Under the pieces are notes generated by a model. The model worked only from the letters and a program-made list of their open reading frames with translations, had not been told where the DNA came from and made no database searches. This document shows positions 32,405 to 42,450 of a DNA stretch of 64,000 nucleotides, piece after piece. The stretch is from Cristatella mucedo. Its lineage: Eukaryota; Bryozoa; Phylactolaemata; Cristatellidae. Numbering within the stretch: position 1 is the stretch's first letter; the number at the start of each line of letters is the position of its first letter. The stretch covers positions 308,103 to 372,102 of the forward strand of contig WPIO01000201.1 of NCBI GenBank assembly GCA_009760855.2, given 5' to 3'. Position numbers and translations under genes: made by a program.

Positions 32405-33425
32405 TTTTGGCATGCGTGATGTGGCTGCTGGCGACTCTCAAGCAGCGACTGGTGGAGTTGCAGGCTACGGCTCTACTGCTTACTTCGCTAACAAAGTGTG
32501 ACCCTCGCTAACTATCAGCGACAGGCTGCTCTTTAATGTCGTGGCGGCCAAGCTTGCTCGATGTAAGCCGATGTGAACGACTGCATTGAAAACGAGGAGT
32601 TGCCACGTCAACGGCTGCAGCATCCTGTGAAGCATACGTTGCTGACATTGTAACATTGGCATGTGAATGGGTGCCAGGCTGTGCTTGCCTTTGAGCCTGT
32701 GAGTCAGAGCACCCATGTGCCTGAATGAGGGTGTGCAAGCGAAGTGCATGGTGCATGATGTGGATGCACACTGCACAAAACCACTGTCATTGCTAGCCAC
32801 TTTAACGGGTCTGTCCATATCCAGTGAATCAGCTGCACGTTTGCTGCCTGCTTCGTCTGACTGTCCTCAGCCTCAGATGACTGGTGGAGGGCTTGCTATA
32901 AAGGTTACAGCACCGATCCGTATACCACCGGCCGTGATACCTGGCTGGCTGCATTCCATTCCATTCCACCGCAACCTGATTACCGAAGCTATCCTCGGCC
33001 GACCCTTACCATCTGCCGATTGCTGCTAAATATAGTGTTTGCTGAGCAGGAAATCGGTACCTCCCTGTCGCTGGTATTCAGAATAGGAATAGTCGAACAG
33101 CTTTTTTATGCCCACCGTGTGTCCTGTCGATGGGTCAGCTGCCAATTTTGTTGTGAAGGCAGAGCCTGATATCTCAGGCACAGCTGCAATTTAGGTCTCG
33201 TCCCTTGCCGTAGCCTGACCGGGCCACCGTTCTGGTGTTTAGAAAAAACTCGTCTGCTTTCATCTGGATCAGGCTCCAAGGACCGCAGGCATCGGCTCTG
33301 TTGAGAACTGGACTGGTACCAATAGGGCTGGCTAGAAGAAGTGCTGCCGGTGCCACCCTGGTCCTCGGCCGGTCCCGCAGCAAAGAAGGCTCGCAAAGAA
33401 GTGGCAACCGGCAGCAGGCACGCTG
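32405..33425 (+). repeat. Repeat X, copy 3 (longest)
   Basis: About 1.0 kb with all blocks in order. These include GTGAGTCAGAGCACCCATGT, the GGTCTGTCCATATCCAGTGA block, GGAAATCGGTACCTCCCTGT, GGAATAGTCGAACAGC, CAGGCACAGCTGCAATTTAG, and the right end CCTCGGCCGGTCCCGCAGCA. Frames in either strand are not conserved between copies, so it is non-coding. Confidence 0.85.
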
Positions 33426-33426
33426 A

Positions 33427-33704
33427 TGTTATTGCATAAGAATTATGGATTAGACTTTAGCAGTCTAGGACCTCCTGAGATATGTATATCCTACAAAGTT
33501 GGTGGCCAGCAGTGTAGGACCACATTGGCACTGTTATCTTTTTTGCAATGTCGTGCATTTCTTTGTAGTGCTTCGTCGTGGCCGTTTGTAGCTACTGCCT
33601 CCACTGTTTGGGTTTGTCTCCTACCCCGTCTGCCTCCCTTTGGCAATCTCCTCTCCGGGGATTCGGTCCCATATAATCTCTTGACTGGAGCTCGTAGCTA
33701 GCTA
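33427..33704 (+). repeat. Repeat U, copy 2
   Basis: Follows the right end of X3 directly, as expected if U and X alternate in a larger unit. Its end is cut by the start of a family A copy. Confidence 0.65.
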
Positions 33705-34965
33705 CCCTCTAGCTATCTTAGTGGAAGACTCCAGATAATTGACGTGAATGGACAAACATCATCCAAGCCTGACAGCCTCTGAAAAAAGGGGTACGACACG
33801 GCTCCGTGCTAGGTCGGGTTCTTTTCACGGTTTAAACTCTCCCTCTTGCTGATGTGATTGCCACTCACAATCTATGCTTTCACTTCTATGCGGATGACAA
33901 CCAGTTGTACCTTTGCTTTGGTCCCTCCTGGCGTTCGAGCACCTCGAATTCTCTCAACTCACTTGCTGCACGTATTAATGACATCCACACAGAGATGGCA
34001 GCAATTTTTTTTTTAAACTAAACGATGATAAAACAAACTTACTAGTTATTGGAAAACCCAGTTTGATTCAGAAATTGGAAAGGCTACTATTCAAAATTTG
34101 TACTGCCAGCATATTTCCTGTTGAATCCACTGGATATCAAGGTGTCATGTTCCAAAGTGACATGTCGTTTGACAACCACATCAGCTCCACAGTCAAGTCT
34201 CCCTGCTTTCAGCTACATAACATTGCTGAAAATTGGGCTTGTTTAGATATGGATACGATGTCTAAGTTGGTCCTTGCATTTGTATCATCCAGTCTCGACT
34301 TATGCTACTCACTGCTTTCTGGCCTACAGGCATGTGCAATCAGGCTATTACAGCTCGTGCGAAAAACTACACGGCTAGTCTCGTATATCATGAGCTTTGC
34401 CCTTCCCAACATCGCACCACTTCTTGCCGATTTGCAGTGGCTACAAGTCAAGCAACTGATTGAGTTCAAGGTTTTGTTGCTCACTTTTAGGTCACTTCAT
34501 TCTTTGGCTTAAGCCTATCTCTCAGATCTTATTCCCACCATGCCAAGCATCGTACCAATCGCTTTTCAGAATCCAACAGTTTACCAATACCTCGTACAAA
34601 CCTCAAAACCTATGGAGACCGTGCATTTAGTTCGTATGCTCCAAAGCCTGGAATTTACTCCCGAATTGCTTCACGACATCGCTGACTTTACCACATTTAA
34701 AAATAACTTAAAACACACCTATTTACGACAGCATTTAGTGGGTCCCTGTGATTTGTTCTTCATGTGATAATGCGTGCTGACACTGTGCATGCTCCGGTAA
34801 CCACGTTTTCATCCTGACCCTGTGCATGTCACCCCTAACTACGTGATTCATGTGGTTTATGAAGCATTAAGTCGCGTTTCCTTTTGCAGCGAATGTAAAG
34901 CGCATAGAAAGAAATTGAGTTCCCTGAAGGCACTTTATAAAGTGCACTGTTATTATTATTTTTTA
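33705..34965 (+). mobile_element. Family A copy, RT core to 3' tail
   Basis: Sense, about 1.26 kb, truncated at the YLSGRxQxIxVNGQ block. YADD is kept (HFYADDNQLYLCFGPSW near 33885) but the frame is shifted on both sides. The frame at 34063-34512 reads VMFQSDMSFDNHISSTVKSP, later LLQLVRKTTRLVSYIMSFAL and PLLADLQWLQVKQLIEFKVL. The tail is CACTGTTATTATTATTTTTT. Confidence 0.9.
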
Positions 34966-35324
34966 GCCCCTTGTGTTCGCTTTCATTTAGCGTCTGTTGC
35001 TTGCAGGAGAATAGCCCACGCCTGTGACGTGCGGGTGTGGTTTGCTGAGGAGTCACTCTTGGGAATCTTAACATGTTTATACTGTACCCTGCAGCTCGCT
35101 AGCACCTGCTCATGGTTATGTCGACATCATCAGGACAGTCGGCATCGCCACCACATCACAAGAAGAGATTCATTGTCTGGTATGGATCGCATCTATTTAT
35201 TGCCGGCTCTCTTCCCAAGTTGTCCCATTTAATCTGTGTGCCTCTTCCTTGCATGTTCTGTCGCAGTCTCTAACTCTCCCATTGTTAGTCTGACCCATAG
35301 CTTCTTCCTGTCTGTGCCTCAATC
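34966..35324. other. Unassigned sequence
   Basis: No repeat or protein recognised before the CT-rich region. Confidence 0.35.
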
Positions 35325-35443
<119 letters not shown>

Positions 35444-35637
35444 CTGCCTTTTACAGTCTATCACTTTCTTGCTTATATTATATTCCTTAATATTCATTAT
35501 TTCCCTTTGTCTCTCAGTATTTGCCTTCCTCTTGCTCATTTACCTTCCATTCTACCTCCGTCATCGAGCTTTAACCCTTGTACCTCTCTGATCTCTTTAT
35601 CTCTTACTGCATCTGCCTCTGTCTGCCTTTTCCCCTT

Positions 35638-35639
<2 letters not shown>

Positions 35640-35701
<62 letters not shown>

Positions 35702-35831
35702 TTCTCTCTATCCTCTCTCTTTCTCTATTTTCGTGTCCGTCTCTGTCTCTGGCTCTTTTTCCGTCTCCATCTCCGTCTCTCTCTCTGTCTGTCTCTTTGT
35801 CTTTTCATCCCCTGTCACCTGTCTCTGTCTC

Positions 35832-35868
<37 letters not shown>
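35640..35868. repeat. CT-rich tract with two pure (CT)n runs
   Basis: Pure runs at about 35640-35690 and 35838-35868, joined by TCTCTGTCT-like units. It gives rise to spurious Ser/Leu frames of up to 169 codons. Confidence 0.95.
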
Positions 35869-35870
<2 letters not shown>

Positions 35871-35879
35871 TTGAGATAT

Positions 35880-36740
35880 GCATAACTGGGTGCATAACTG
35901 CTTGTAAAACGAGGTGCTGCCTGGCTACAGGCTACAGCATCCCGCCTAGCAGCGCTTGGTTGTGGCTGACATTGTGGCATTTGCGTGCTCATGAGTGTGC
36001 GACTGTGCTTGCCTGACTGACTGTGAGTCAGGGCATCTATGTGCCTGCCTGAGCATGTGCAAGCACAGTGCGTACGTGCACAAAGCCACTGCCGTCGCTT
36101 AGCTACTTGAATGGCTGTGTCCCTATACAATACATCAGCTGCACGAAAGCTGCCTGATTCGTCTGACTGCTCTTGGCCTCGGCTGACTGGGGAGTGGGGC
36201 TGGTTATGCAGGTTACATCACTGATCTCTGTGCCGAAGGCACTGCTATCTGAGACTGGCTTGAATCCATTAAACCCTAACACACCTTCCACAGCTAACCT
36301 CGGCCGACTCTTACAGCCTGCCGAGTCATCCTAAAAATAAAGCTGGCTGAGCAAGAAATCGGTATCTCCCTGTCGCTGGTATTCGTAATAGGAATAGTCG
36401 AACGGATTGCTTGTGCCCGCCCCGTGTCCTTCTGTCAATGGGTCGACTGCTAATGGTGTTGGGGGCGGAGCATCGTTTCCCAGGCACAGCTGCAGCTTAG
36501 ATCTCGTCTCAAGCCGTAACCTGAAAGGTCGCCATACTGCGGTTTGTACACACGCATCTGTTTTAATTTACTGCAGGCTCTGAGAACCACAGCCATCGGC
36601 TCTTTGAAGAACCTCACTGGTACCAATACAGTAAATACTGGCTAAAAGAAGAGCCTCCGGCACCGCCCGTGTCCTCGGCCGTTCCAGCGGCAAAGAAACC
36701 TGGAAAGGAAGTGGCAACTGGCGGATGGCATGCCGCAAGC
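35880..36740 (+). repeat. Repeat X, copy 4
   Basis: Blocks in the same order as X3: GCATCCCGCCTAGCAGCGCT (35937), GACTGTGAGTCAGGGCATCT, GCTGCACGAAAGCTGCCTGA, AAGAAATCGGTATCTCCCTG, AATAGGAATAGTCGAACGG, and CCTCGGCCGTTCCAGCGGCA at the right end. Confidence 0.85.
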
Positions 36741-37041
36741 AGCGTCTGGTTTCCTTTAATACTTGAGAGCGTCTGCTTGCACGAGCAGCTTGTCTATCTG
36801 AAGCGACTGCAGGCCTTTTCGCTGGGAACGGAGGCAAACGCTTGGTCGCTGAGGCTGCTTCCTTAGGCTAACCTGACTAGGAGGCTGCATCGTCCACTCC
36901 TCCCTGGGCATCTGCCCGGCTCTATGTGTCTGTTGGCAAGTGGTAGGCGTAGGCTTCGCGATGCACCCAAAATGTGTGGGCGACAGAAAGCTGGGCACTG
37001 TGCGAGAGCTGGCGACACACCTTAGAGAGTGGCCAGACAAT
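36741..37041. other. Unassigned sequence
   Basis: GC-rich. May be a continuation of repeat X without a partner in this window. Confidence 0.35.
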
Positions 37042-37870
37042 TATAATAATAATAATAAGGTACTTGATAAAGCGCCCTCAGAGAACTTAATCTCTTTCTA
37101 GGCGCTTTGAATATGCTGCAAAGGGAAATGCAATTGAATGGTAAGTAAAATCATGTTTGAAAAACAAACAAAATGAATAACATGGTTAGGGGTGACATGC
37201 ACAGGGTCAGCATGCAAATGTGGTTAGTGGCAGCATGCACAGTGTCAGCACGCATAAGCACGTGAAGGACGAATCACAGGGACCCACTAAATGCTGTCCT
37301 AAATAGGTGTGTTTTTAAGATCCTTTTAAATGTGGTCAGGTCAGGGGATGTTCTGACGCAGGTCGGGAGGGAGTTCCAGGCTTTGGGAGCATATGAACTA
37401 AATGCATGGTCTCCAAAGGATTTAAGTTTTGTACGAGGTATTTCTAGACTGTTGGACTCCGAAAAGCGGGTAATACGATGCTTGGCCTGATGGGGGCAAT
37501 ATGTCGGAGAGATAGGCTGGAGCCATAGAATGAAGTGACCTAAAAGTGAGCGACAAAACCTTGAAGTCAATCCGTTGCTTGATTGGTAGCCAGTGCAGGT
37601 CGGCGAGAAGTGGAGTAATGTGGCAACTGCGACGCTCACGACAGACAATCCTAGCTGCAGAGATTTGCACCAGCTGCAATCGCCTGATCGCACCTGCTGA
37701 TAGGCCAGTAAGCAGTGAGTTGCAGAAGTCGAGACGAGATGTCACGAATGCATGGACGCACTTAGACGTGGTATCCTTATCCAAACAAGCCCAAATTTTT
37801 TAGCAATGTTATGTAGCTAAAAATAAGCAGATTTGACTGTGGAGCTGATACGGTCGTCTAACGAGAAAGG
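37042..37870 (-). mobile_element. Family A copy, well conserved
   Basis: Antisense, with an AAT tail, an unchanged hairpin and the 3' UTR. Its 139-codon frame (37274-37693) contains FSPTCTGYQSSNGLTSRFCR, the PKAWNSLPTCVRTSPDLTTF block and KRILKTHLFRTAFSGSL with its stop, so the native C-terminus of the element protein is seen. A second frame carries CRERRSCHITPLLADLHWLP. It is truncated at the LSLDD block near 37868. This is one of the youngest-looking copies. Confidence 0.93.
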
Positions 37871-38378
37871 CTCTTTACCTGCAGCTGAACGAGCAGGTTT
37901 TTGTCGTTGTTCTTTAGCCTGGGAGTCGAGGCCTGTCTCTTGCTACTCTGCTTGTGGCACCCTGTGCGATGGCACCTTGTTGTTTTTCTATGTGCTGAAG
38001 CTCTCCGATTGTTTTGCTCACCGTCGCTTCTGGTATCGAGGCAGTACAGTGCTCGTGGGCGATTCAGTAGTTGCAATATGATGCTTCGTAACTGCAGTGC
38101 ACTTTCTTGCGACGTCGCTCTGCCCTCTTCGTGATGTCTCTGGCCAACGACGGCTCTGCTAACGCTGTATTGACTTACAGCCTCGACCATTCACCTGGAT
38201 GAGTCCTTCGCTGTCTGCTTCCAAATAAAATTTCATTCTCGTTTCCATCATCATACCTCTGTGGGTGGAATTAATTGCTATTTGCATAGCCTGACTCACT
38301 TCCCGCCTGGTGCTCCTCAGTTTTCAGGTCTGATTTGCTAGTTTTGGTTTAGAAAATTCCCATCAAATAAATAAATAC
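37871..38378. other. Unassigned sequence with a polyA signal
   Basis: AATAAA at 38224-38229 (TTCCAAATAAAATTTC), but no coding exon is recognised upstream. Nothing else seen. Confidence 0.35.
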
Positions 38379-38547
38379 TAGCTGATTTATCAGCCTTTTT
38401 TGTAGAGCGACACAAGTGCCTTTTACGACTATCACCACTGCTTGCAGAGGTGATTAAGAATCGCCCACCGCAGGATTCGACCCCATGACCTCGGTGCCGA
38501 GGTCGTGAAAAGCAACCGCCTTACCTAGTGAGCCATTACGGCTCACC
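38379..38547 (-). mobile_element. SINE S1 copy
   Basis: Antisense and near full length, from TAGCTGATTTATCAGCC (3' end with a GCTG/CAGC-like hairpin) to GAGCCATTACGGCTCAC (5' head). A TAAATAAATA stretch just before it is the expected (TTTA)n tail in reverse. Confidence 0.9.
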
Positions 38548-38639
38548 TAATTCATAGAGGTGCATACCATTCCTCAAACTGCAACGGTTTCATTTCTTCT
38601 ACTGATGTATATCTCCTAGAACTGTCTAAGGTTTAAAAG

Positions 38640-39345
38640 AGGAGTTTCCTTCGGCTCAACTGAAACGTACGTAGCCTTTGGTGTGCCTTCGGTAGCCAAC
38701 AGATATCAGCCGTGATGCTAAACTAGGTAAGGTGGTTGCTTTACACAGACCTCGGTACACAGGTCGCGGTTTGAAGCCTAATGTGGGTGAGTCATTATTG
38801 ACACTGCAAGTGGTATTGACAGCTCCCAAGGCTTTAATGTTGCTTTTCACAAGATTCTGTAAATCATCTAGTTTGTATATCTCGCAAATAAAAGAGCAAT
38901 AATGAGCACAGCTGAGTCACATGGGCAGTTAAGAGAGTCAAAATATCAATTCAGAATGACTGCAAAGGACAACCCATAGTCGGCAGCAGAGGATTTAAAA
39001 TTATGGAATAATCGGAGAAGTATATTCCTTGGAATAGGGCCCGCTTAGCAAAACCTTCAATCATCAACGGCATTTGTAAAGTCTTCCAGAGCTTAAGTGT
39101 TTTTGTTATGCTCAAGGTTGCTAAAAGACTTCCTTTTATGAAGCAAGAGAAAAGGAGCCGGAGAGAAGATGTTGGATAGTATTCGTAAGATGAGTTTTCA
39201 CAATCTATTGCCCACAGAGAATTAGCTTCATTCATCAACTGTCTTAATGCGTAAAATTGGATAGCTCATTTGTTTACCTTAGAGGACCTGAGGGCACGAA
39301 GAGGCTGAAACTGGTGGGGCAGTTCAGCAAGGTTTTACTAAGCAA
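38640..39345 (-). mobile_element. Old family B copy, split by S1
   Basis: Antisense and strongly decayed. TTCGGTAGCCAACAGAT (38687) matches the family B 3' UTR. After the S1 insertion it continues with CCATAGTCGGCAGCAG (38973), ATCATCAACGGCATTTG and GAGGACCTGAGGGCACGAAG (39280), in the order of the copy at 20893. Confidence 0.75.
38705..38865 (+). mobile_element. SINE S1 inserted in family B
   Basis: Starts at CAGCCGTGATGCTAAACTAG and continues through GGTCGCGGTTTGAAGCC (B-box region) and the S1 body. It sits between two consecutive family B segments. Confidence 0.85.
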
Positions 39346-39484
39346 GGCCATGTCGTCTCTTGCATCACTTGCAAGCAATGGTCGGATTTCTGCCGAACTT
39401 ATGCAGAAAATTTCATCGCCGTGCTAGCTTTATTTAAAATTAAAGATCGAATTACTTGGAGGTTATAAGGAAGCTAAATCACAG

Positions 39485-39615
39485 TCTCCCGTGCTAGGGT
39501 GGAGGACCAGGTTTTACCTTTGAAAGGGTCGTGGGCTCTGGCCCTGAGGGCATCGGTAAAGCGCCTGGACAGCTAGATATCCAGTTCTATTACGGCACTT
39601 TACAAATAAAGACTG
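39485..39615 (+). mobile_element. SINE S2 copy with tRNA-like head
   Basis: GTGCTAGGGTGGAGGACCAG and GGTTTTACCTTTGAAAGGGT resemble a tRNA D arm and anticodon arm. GTCGTGGGCTCTGGCCC is the B-box region. The 3' part has AAAGCGCC...GGCACTTTACAAATAA. It is the most complete S2 in the window. Confidence 0.6.
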
Positions 39616-40057
39616 ATCCTCAAGCAAGGAAGCAGTCAGGCACATAAGGCGTGAGGGTATTCTACCAGAAGTTAGAGTGAGCATTTAGTTACACATGAAG
39701 GCACAGATACCGTCCGATTTAATACAGCTTTCGAGGCAGCTTTACGATTATGTTTGCAATGTATGCGATTAAATTGTATTTGTATAAGCTAAGGAAGATT
39801 TAGACTAAAAGTATTACACTAAAGAGAGAAATAATAATTGCGACGACTAAAAGTTTTCATATGCAATTGAATTTACTTTATTCATTCTTGTTCTTATTTT
39901 GACCCTAATTGATATATCTTTACGAACCAATTCTTCAAAAATATGGTGATCGACAAAAGACATCCGGAATTCTAGAAGGAAAGGACTGGAGCATCATGAG
40001 TTCGTATCTATTATTGCAGGAAAAGCTACAACAGCTACACATATGAGCATTTTAAAC
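39616..40057. other. Unassigned AT-rich sequence
   Basis: No feature recognised. Confidence 0.35.
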
Positions 40058-40252
40058 TTAATAATAATATTAATAATACACTTGATAGAGCGCCCTCACA
40101 TAACTCCATCTCCTGTAGGCACTTTAAATGTGCTGCAAAAGAATGACGATTGAATGGTGATTAGTATCACGTTGGATAAACAACATGAATGATCAAGGAT
40201 TGGATTAAAAGGCACATGGTTAGCATGCAAGGTTGATTAGTGGCAGCATGCC

Positions 40253-40352
40253 ACAGGTTTGGCTCGAGCCCCAAGGTATATGTAAAGTGCCGGAATAGAG
40301 AAAACGGCTTTTCTTGGGGCGCTATATAAATGAGTTATGCTTATTTCAGGAC
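40253..40352 (+). mobile_element. SINE S2 3' part nested in family A
   Basis: Interrupts the family A 3' UTR between CAGCATGC and ACGCATAAGAACATG. It contains GGCTCGAGCCCC (B-box-like) and a hairpin in which GAGAAAA and TTTTCTT can pair inside GTGCC...GGCGC. It ends TATATAAATGAG. The 5' half is missing. Confidence 0.65.
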
Positions 40353-40517
40353 GCATAAGAACATGAATGTCCGATTACAGTGATCCATTAAAGACTGTCA
40401 TACATCGGTGCGTTTTTAATCACCTTTGAAATGTCCTCACGTCAGGGATGTCGTGACGCAAGTCAGTGTTGAGGTCCAGGCTTTGAGTTGATACGAACTA
40501 AATGAAGGTCTTGTTTG

Positions 40518-40838
40518 CTTGTATCTCCGTCAGTAACTCCACAAAGTCATAAAGACCATGTGGGTGTTACGCAGGAGAGTTTTGTATAGCGCACTCACAG
40601 CCTAAGCGGCTTTCGGTACGCATTCGGTAGCCAACAGACTTCGTCTCACGCAACAAAGAGAAAGTGGTAAGCATAGCAGAGTCAGGAGAGCAGTTGAGGT
40701 AGTGAGTAGCATAGAAGTAGCAGTTCAGGACTGCTGAAAAATATGTGCCATAGTCGGCAGTTGGAGAGTAGATGTCGTTGCGTAAGAATTGTGGAAGCGA
40801 GTTCCACAGTCTAGGACCTGCAGAGCTAAAGCTTCTGC
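40518..40838 (-). mobile_element. Family B fragment nested in family A
   Basis: From the family B 3' end (TTGTATCTCCGTCAG) to AGCTAAAGCTTCTG. Nearly identical to the copy at 20893-21210, so both look recent relative to the host copy. Confidence 0.92.
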
Positions 40839-40990
40839 AAGTGATTTGAGGTTTATATGAGGTATAAGTAAACAGTTATATTCCGAAAAGCTGGTAGTAT
40901 GATGCTTAGCCTGGTGGGGGGAAAAGATCTGATAGGTAGGCTGGAACCAAAGGATGAAGAAACCTAAAAGTGAGCGACAAAACCTTGTGA

Positions 40991-41542
40991 AGCGTAGAAC
41001 AGATTACAGAGTTTCATTTTTTGTGGTGACATTGGCTGACAATACAGTTTTATGACGGAAGTTGAGCTTCAAATTCTGCAATTTAATTTAGATATCAGCA
41101 ACATCTTACGCTGGATTTAATCGCAGTCCGAGTGATTGCTATTGGATTAGATGTCATCTTGCGAAATACATTTGATAAACAATCAATCCTCAAGCTAAGC
41201 CTTCTCTTAAAATTTAGACTAGGCTGTCGCTACTTACCAGACGGTACGATTTTAAAATTTAGTTATAGTAACGACAAATTTAAGAGAGAAAAATAGTTTG
41301 ACACCTAAGATCACCAGAAAAACAGTTTTCAGAGAGATACCAGATTGACTGGTACTAATCGTTTCTCTAGCAGAAATTAAAATTCACTTTAGCTGTGCAC
41401 AGACAACCAAGTAAGGTAATCTGCAATCATTCCGATCTTAAGACTGACCAGGAGGATTGTGAGAACGGTAAGCCTGAGCAAAAAGATAGAATGACTCTTC
41501 AAAAGAATTGCATGCTTTCGAGAGTAATATATTGCTTAAAAA
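40991..41542. other. Unassigned sequence
   Basis: AT-rich. No feature recognised. Confidence 0.35.
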
Positions 41543-41880
41543 GCTACTTAAGTGCAAATAGCTTTAGCTCTGCAGGTCCTAGACTGTACAACTCGCTTCC
41601 ACAATTCTTACGAAACAACAACTACTCTTCTACTGCCGACTATGGCTCATCATGTTTAGCGGTCCTGAGCGACTATGTCTATGCTACTCACTACCCTAAC
41701 TGCTCTACTAACTCTGCTGTGCTTGCTACTTTCTCTTTTTTGCGTGAGCGAAGTCTTTTGGATAAGGAATGATGCCCACCAACAGCTGCTTAGGCTGTAA
41801 TTGCACTATACAAAACTCTTTGAGTAACACCGACATGGTCATTATAGCTTTATGGAGTAACAGGCACAGACACATTACAA
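41543..41880 (+). mobile_element. Family B 3' part, sense
   Basis: The only sense-oriented family B copy. The frame reads FSSAGPRLYNSLPQFLRNNN, then YVYATHYPNCSTNSAVLATF and LREREVS-like residues before the stop at 41770. The 3' UTR continues to about 41870 (ACTATACAAAACTCTTTGAG, ACACCGACATGGTCA). The native C-terminus is open. Confidence 0.88.
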
Positions 41881-41884
41881 AGAC

Positions 41885-42450
41885 GGGACTTTGGGTAATG
41901 TAGCAGTTGTGACGTTTACTAATAAAATGACTAATATTGGAATTTGGAAAAGGTTGAAAGCATCCCAACTCACAGGCTGGAAGACCTTGTAATAAGCAGT
42001 CCCGTGTTCTAGACGAGAAGGCCCGTTGCAGGGGGCCAGCTGATTGCAGGGTTGGAAGCTTACAGTATCACTGTTTAGGAAGACCCAAATTCTCGCAGAG
42101 TTCTGCAGCTGAAAGTAATCAAACTTGACAATGAGCTGATGAGTGAAAAGAGATGCCACAGTGAGATTTCAAAATGGAGAAAGACACTCACACTCCATGA
42201 AGAGATAATTGACAATTTTTCTCTAAGCCTAATGAAAAGATTAAGCAGTGCAGTTTAGAAGTGGTATTTTTGTTATCATTAGGAGAATGGTTCTATCGTC
42301 AAATGACACATGACATTTTAAGGTCATTTGAACGTGAGCACCAGAAATAGGTAATACGTTTCGGAGGCCTTGATAAGAGTTTTGAGAAGCTAGAAAACAT
42401 GGATAAATAATCAGCTGCAACCAGTTTCCTATCCGAATAAAAACCAAAGC
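41885..42450 (-). mobile_element. Very old family A fragment
   Basis: Recognised from protein-level traces on the minus strand. VKFDYFQLQNSARIWVFLNS (near 42120) corresponds to VKSACFQLHNIAKIWARLDK, and LPISGAHVQMTLKCHVSFDD (near 42340) to SPVESARNLGVMFQSDLSLDD. The 3' end is missing. Confidence 0.6.

Larger units (their letters stand above)
40058..40990 (-). mobile_element. Family A copy carrying two nested elements
   Basis: Antisense. AAT tail at 40060-40078, a diverged hairpin, then the 3' UTR interrupted by S2 (40253-40352) and by a family B piece (40518-40838). It resumes with GATTTGAGGTTTATATGAGG and ends after the AAAAGTGAGCGACAAAACCT block. Only the C-terminal coding end is present. 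Confidence 0.85.
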
